DNA of 5,789 nt from Euryarchaeota archaeon UBA53 (GTDB lineage Archaea > Thermoplasmatota > Poseidoniia > Poseidoniales > Poseidoniaceae): positions 1 through 5,789 of the forward strand of contig DAZU01000098.1 of the NCBI GenBank assembly GCA_002507425.1, in the 5' to 3' direction. Shown here one piece after another: positions 4,877 to 5,789 of the stretch. How positions within the stretch are numbered: the stretch's first letter is position 1; each line of letters begins with the position of its first letter. The translations under genes were made by a program, and so were the position numbers. Below the pieces are notes generated by a model that worked only from the letters and a program-made list of their open reading frames with translations, did not search any database and was not told where the DNA came from.

Positions 4877-5789
4877 ACTCCGTTCCTGCTGTATGCGTTC
4901 CCGCTGGAGTCATTGTTCTTATGTGATACATACGAGCCTCGTTCTCCTCAATGTTCTCATCCTTCATCATTACAATGAAAACTCCAGTCCAAAATATGGT
5001 AGTTAGGATTGGATAGCCCCAAGGTATGGTTACGTCTAAGACAGTTAAATCCCAAGCCCATCCTCCTGCCGTGTCTGTGATATCTACCATAGCAGAAGGG
5101 TCAAAGAAGTATAGCCTGTAAATTAATGAAAGTGCAACCTGCAATACAGCGAGTGGAAGCAACATCCTCCATCCAAACTCTAGAATTTGGTCTGTTCTAA
5201 TTCTTGGAAGAGCTGTTCTAGCCCAAACGAATACAACTGTGAATATTAGCCATGCCTTAAGCAGTGTCCAGCCAATGCCGGGTATTGCTAGCCAAAGGTC
5301 TCCAACCAATGGTATGGAGCCAATCAAGCCTGCAAATGGTGCATGCCATCCTCCAAGGAAGAAGTGAGCGAATAGAATGCTAGCAGCATAAACTCGCATG
5401 TATTCTGCAGCGAATAATAGCCCAAATCTCATGCCTCCATATTCAGTCCACCAACCCTCGACCAATTCTGCCTCAGCCTCTGGCATGTCAAATGGAATTC
5501 TCTCAACTTCAGCAATCATGCTTACTAAGAAAAGAACTCCTCCGAGTGGCATAAGGAAGAATAGCCAAGTTCCAGAAGAATGTTGGAAATGAACTATCTC
5601 AAGGAAGTTAAAGGATCCTGCCATTATACAAACTCCGAGAATGGATAATAAAAGTGGGATTTCATACGCAGTCAATTGTGCTGCACTTCTGATACCTCCA
5701 AGTAGAGTGTATTTGTTGTTAGAAGACCAACCAGCAAAGAATACTCCAAGTGGGGCTATTCCAAAGATTGCAAATGCAAACAAAACAGA
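4875..5789 (-). CDS. nuoH: NADH-quinone oxidoreductase subunit H (NuoH/ND1), 5' end outside window
   Basis: NuoH is the membrane subunit that closes the quinone-binding chamber of complex I and links it to the proton-pumping arm. The visible 304 residues match the family closely: FAGWSSNNKY near the start, then a segment ending AYE (Glu at visible residue 43, aligning with the quinone-site Glu of E. coli NuoH). Next comes the acidic loop PFDMPEAEAELVEGWWTEYG, followed by GMRFGLLFAAEY and LPRIRTDQ. The reading frame is open to the right edge. By comparison with E. coli NuoH, about 115 N-terminal residues lie outside. The in-frame TTG at 5783-5781 is internal, not a real start, because the family motif block continues upstream. 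After the usual last helix there is a further ~75-residue C-terminal part with one more hydrophobic segment. The stop is followed after 9 bp by nuoI, so the two are surely cotranscribed. Confidence 0.96.
   Translation of the reverse strand, partial: SVLFAFAIFGIAPLGVFFAGWSSNNKYTLLGGIRSAAQLTAYEIPLLLSILGVCIMAGSFNFLEIVHFQHSSGTWLFFLMPLGGVLFLVSMIAEVERIPFDMPEAEAELVEGWWTEYGGMRFGLLFAAEYMRVYAASILFAHFFLGGWHAPFAGLIGSIPLVGDLWLAIPGIGWTLLKAWLIFTVVFVWARTALPRIRTDQILEFGWRMLLPLAVLQVALSLIYRLYFFDPSAMVDITDTAGGWAWDLTVLDVTIPWGYPILTTIFWTGVFIVMMKDENIEENEARMYHIRTMTPAGTHTAGTE

Noticed and set aside
5781..5783. TTG as the start codon of nuoH.
   Set aside because: The frame continues to the window edge and conserved NuoH helices should precede this point, so it is an internal Leu codon of a gene cut by the window.
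1..5789. A new defence, mobile or regulatory system hidden in the window.
   Set aside because: Practically every base is assigned to seven complex I genes with gaps of at most 9 bp. No room remains for another gene, and no inverted repeats, integrase, RNA gene or promoter-like gap was seen.

Overview
The window is a continuous stretch of a respiratory complex I (Nuo/Nqo/Fpo-type NADH:quinone oxidoreductase-like) operon. It is read entirely from the minus strand, so transcription runs from high to low coordinates. Seven genes are present in the order nuoH (5' end beyond the right edge), nuoI, nuoJ N-terminal half, nuoJ C-terminal half, nuoK, nuoL and nuoM (3' end beyond the left edge). Coding is essentially gap-free: junctions overlap by 4 bp, abut, or leave at most 9 bp. 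I see no promoter, terminator, RNA gene, mobile element, repeat array or plus-strand gene.

Organism: probably an archaeon. NuoJ is split into two consecutive genes, which is known from archaeal complex I operons such as those of haloarchaea. Shine-Dalgarno sequences are strong and match the archaeal-type GGAGGTGA core. The base composition is only moderate in GC and the proteins lack a halophile-like acidic bias. A planktonic marine Thermoplasmatota lineage (Marine Group II/III, Ca. Poseidoniia) is my best guess, but this is an inference from style, not from a marker gene.

Layout by function: NuoH (5789-4875) forms the quinone-chamber floor. NuoI (4865-3897) carries two [4Fe-4S] clusters and passes electrons towards the quinone site. 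NuoJ (two pieces, 3894-3350) and NuoK (3353-3051) form the small membrane core with the Glu relay. NuoL (3041-819) and NuoM (818-1, partial) are the Mrp-type antiporter-like proton-pumping subunits. Together they would couple quinone reduction to ion translocation. The genes for the electron-input module are not in view, so the electron donor (NADH, ferredoxin or F420H2) cannot be decided here.

This is mostly ordinary core metabolism and I found no new stand-alone system. The parts worth a second look are lineage-specific elaborations: a large insertion between the two ferredoxin motifs of NuoI containing a stretch that reads like a small Tudor/SH3-type beta barrel, a very His/Asp-rich loop in NuoL, an extra C-terminal membrane segment in NuoH, and two nearly identical gene junctions in which the stop codon is built into the next gene's Shine-Dalgarno.
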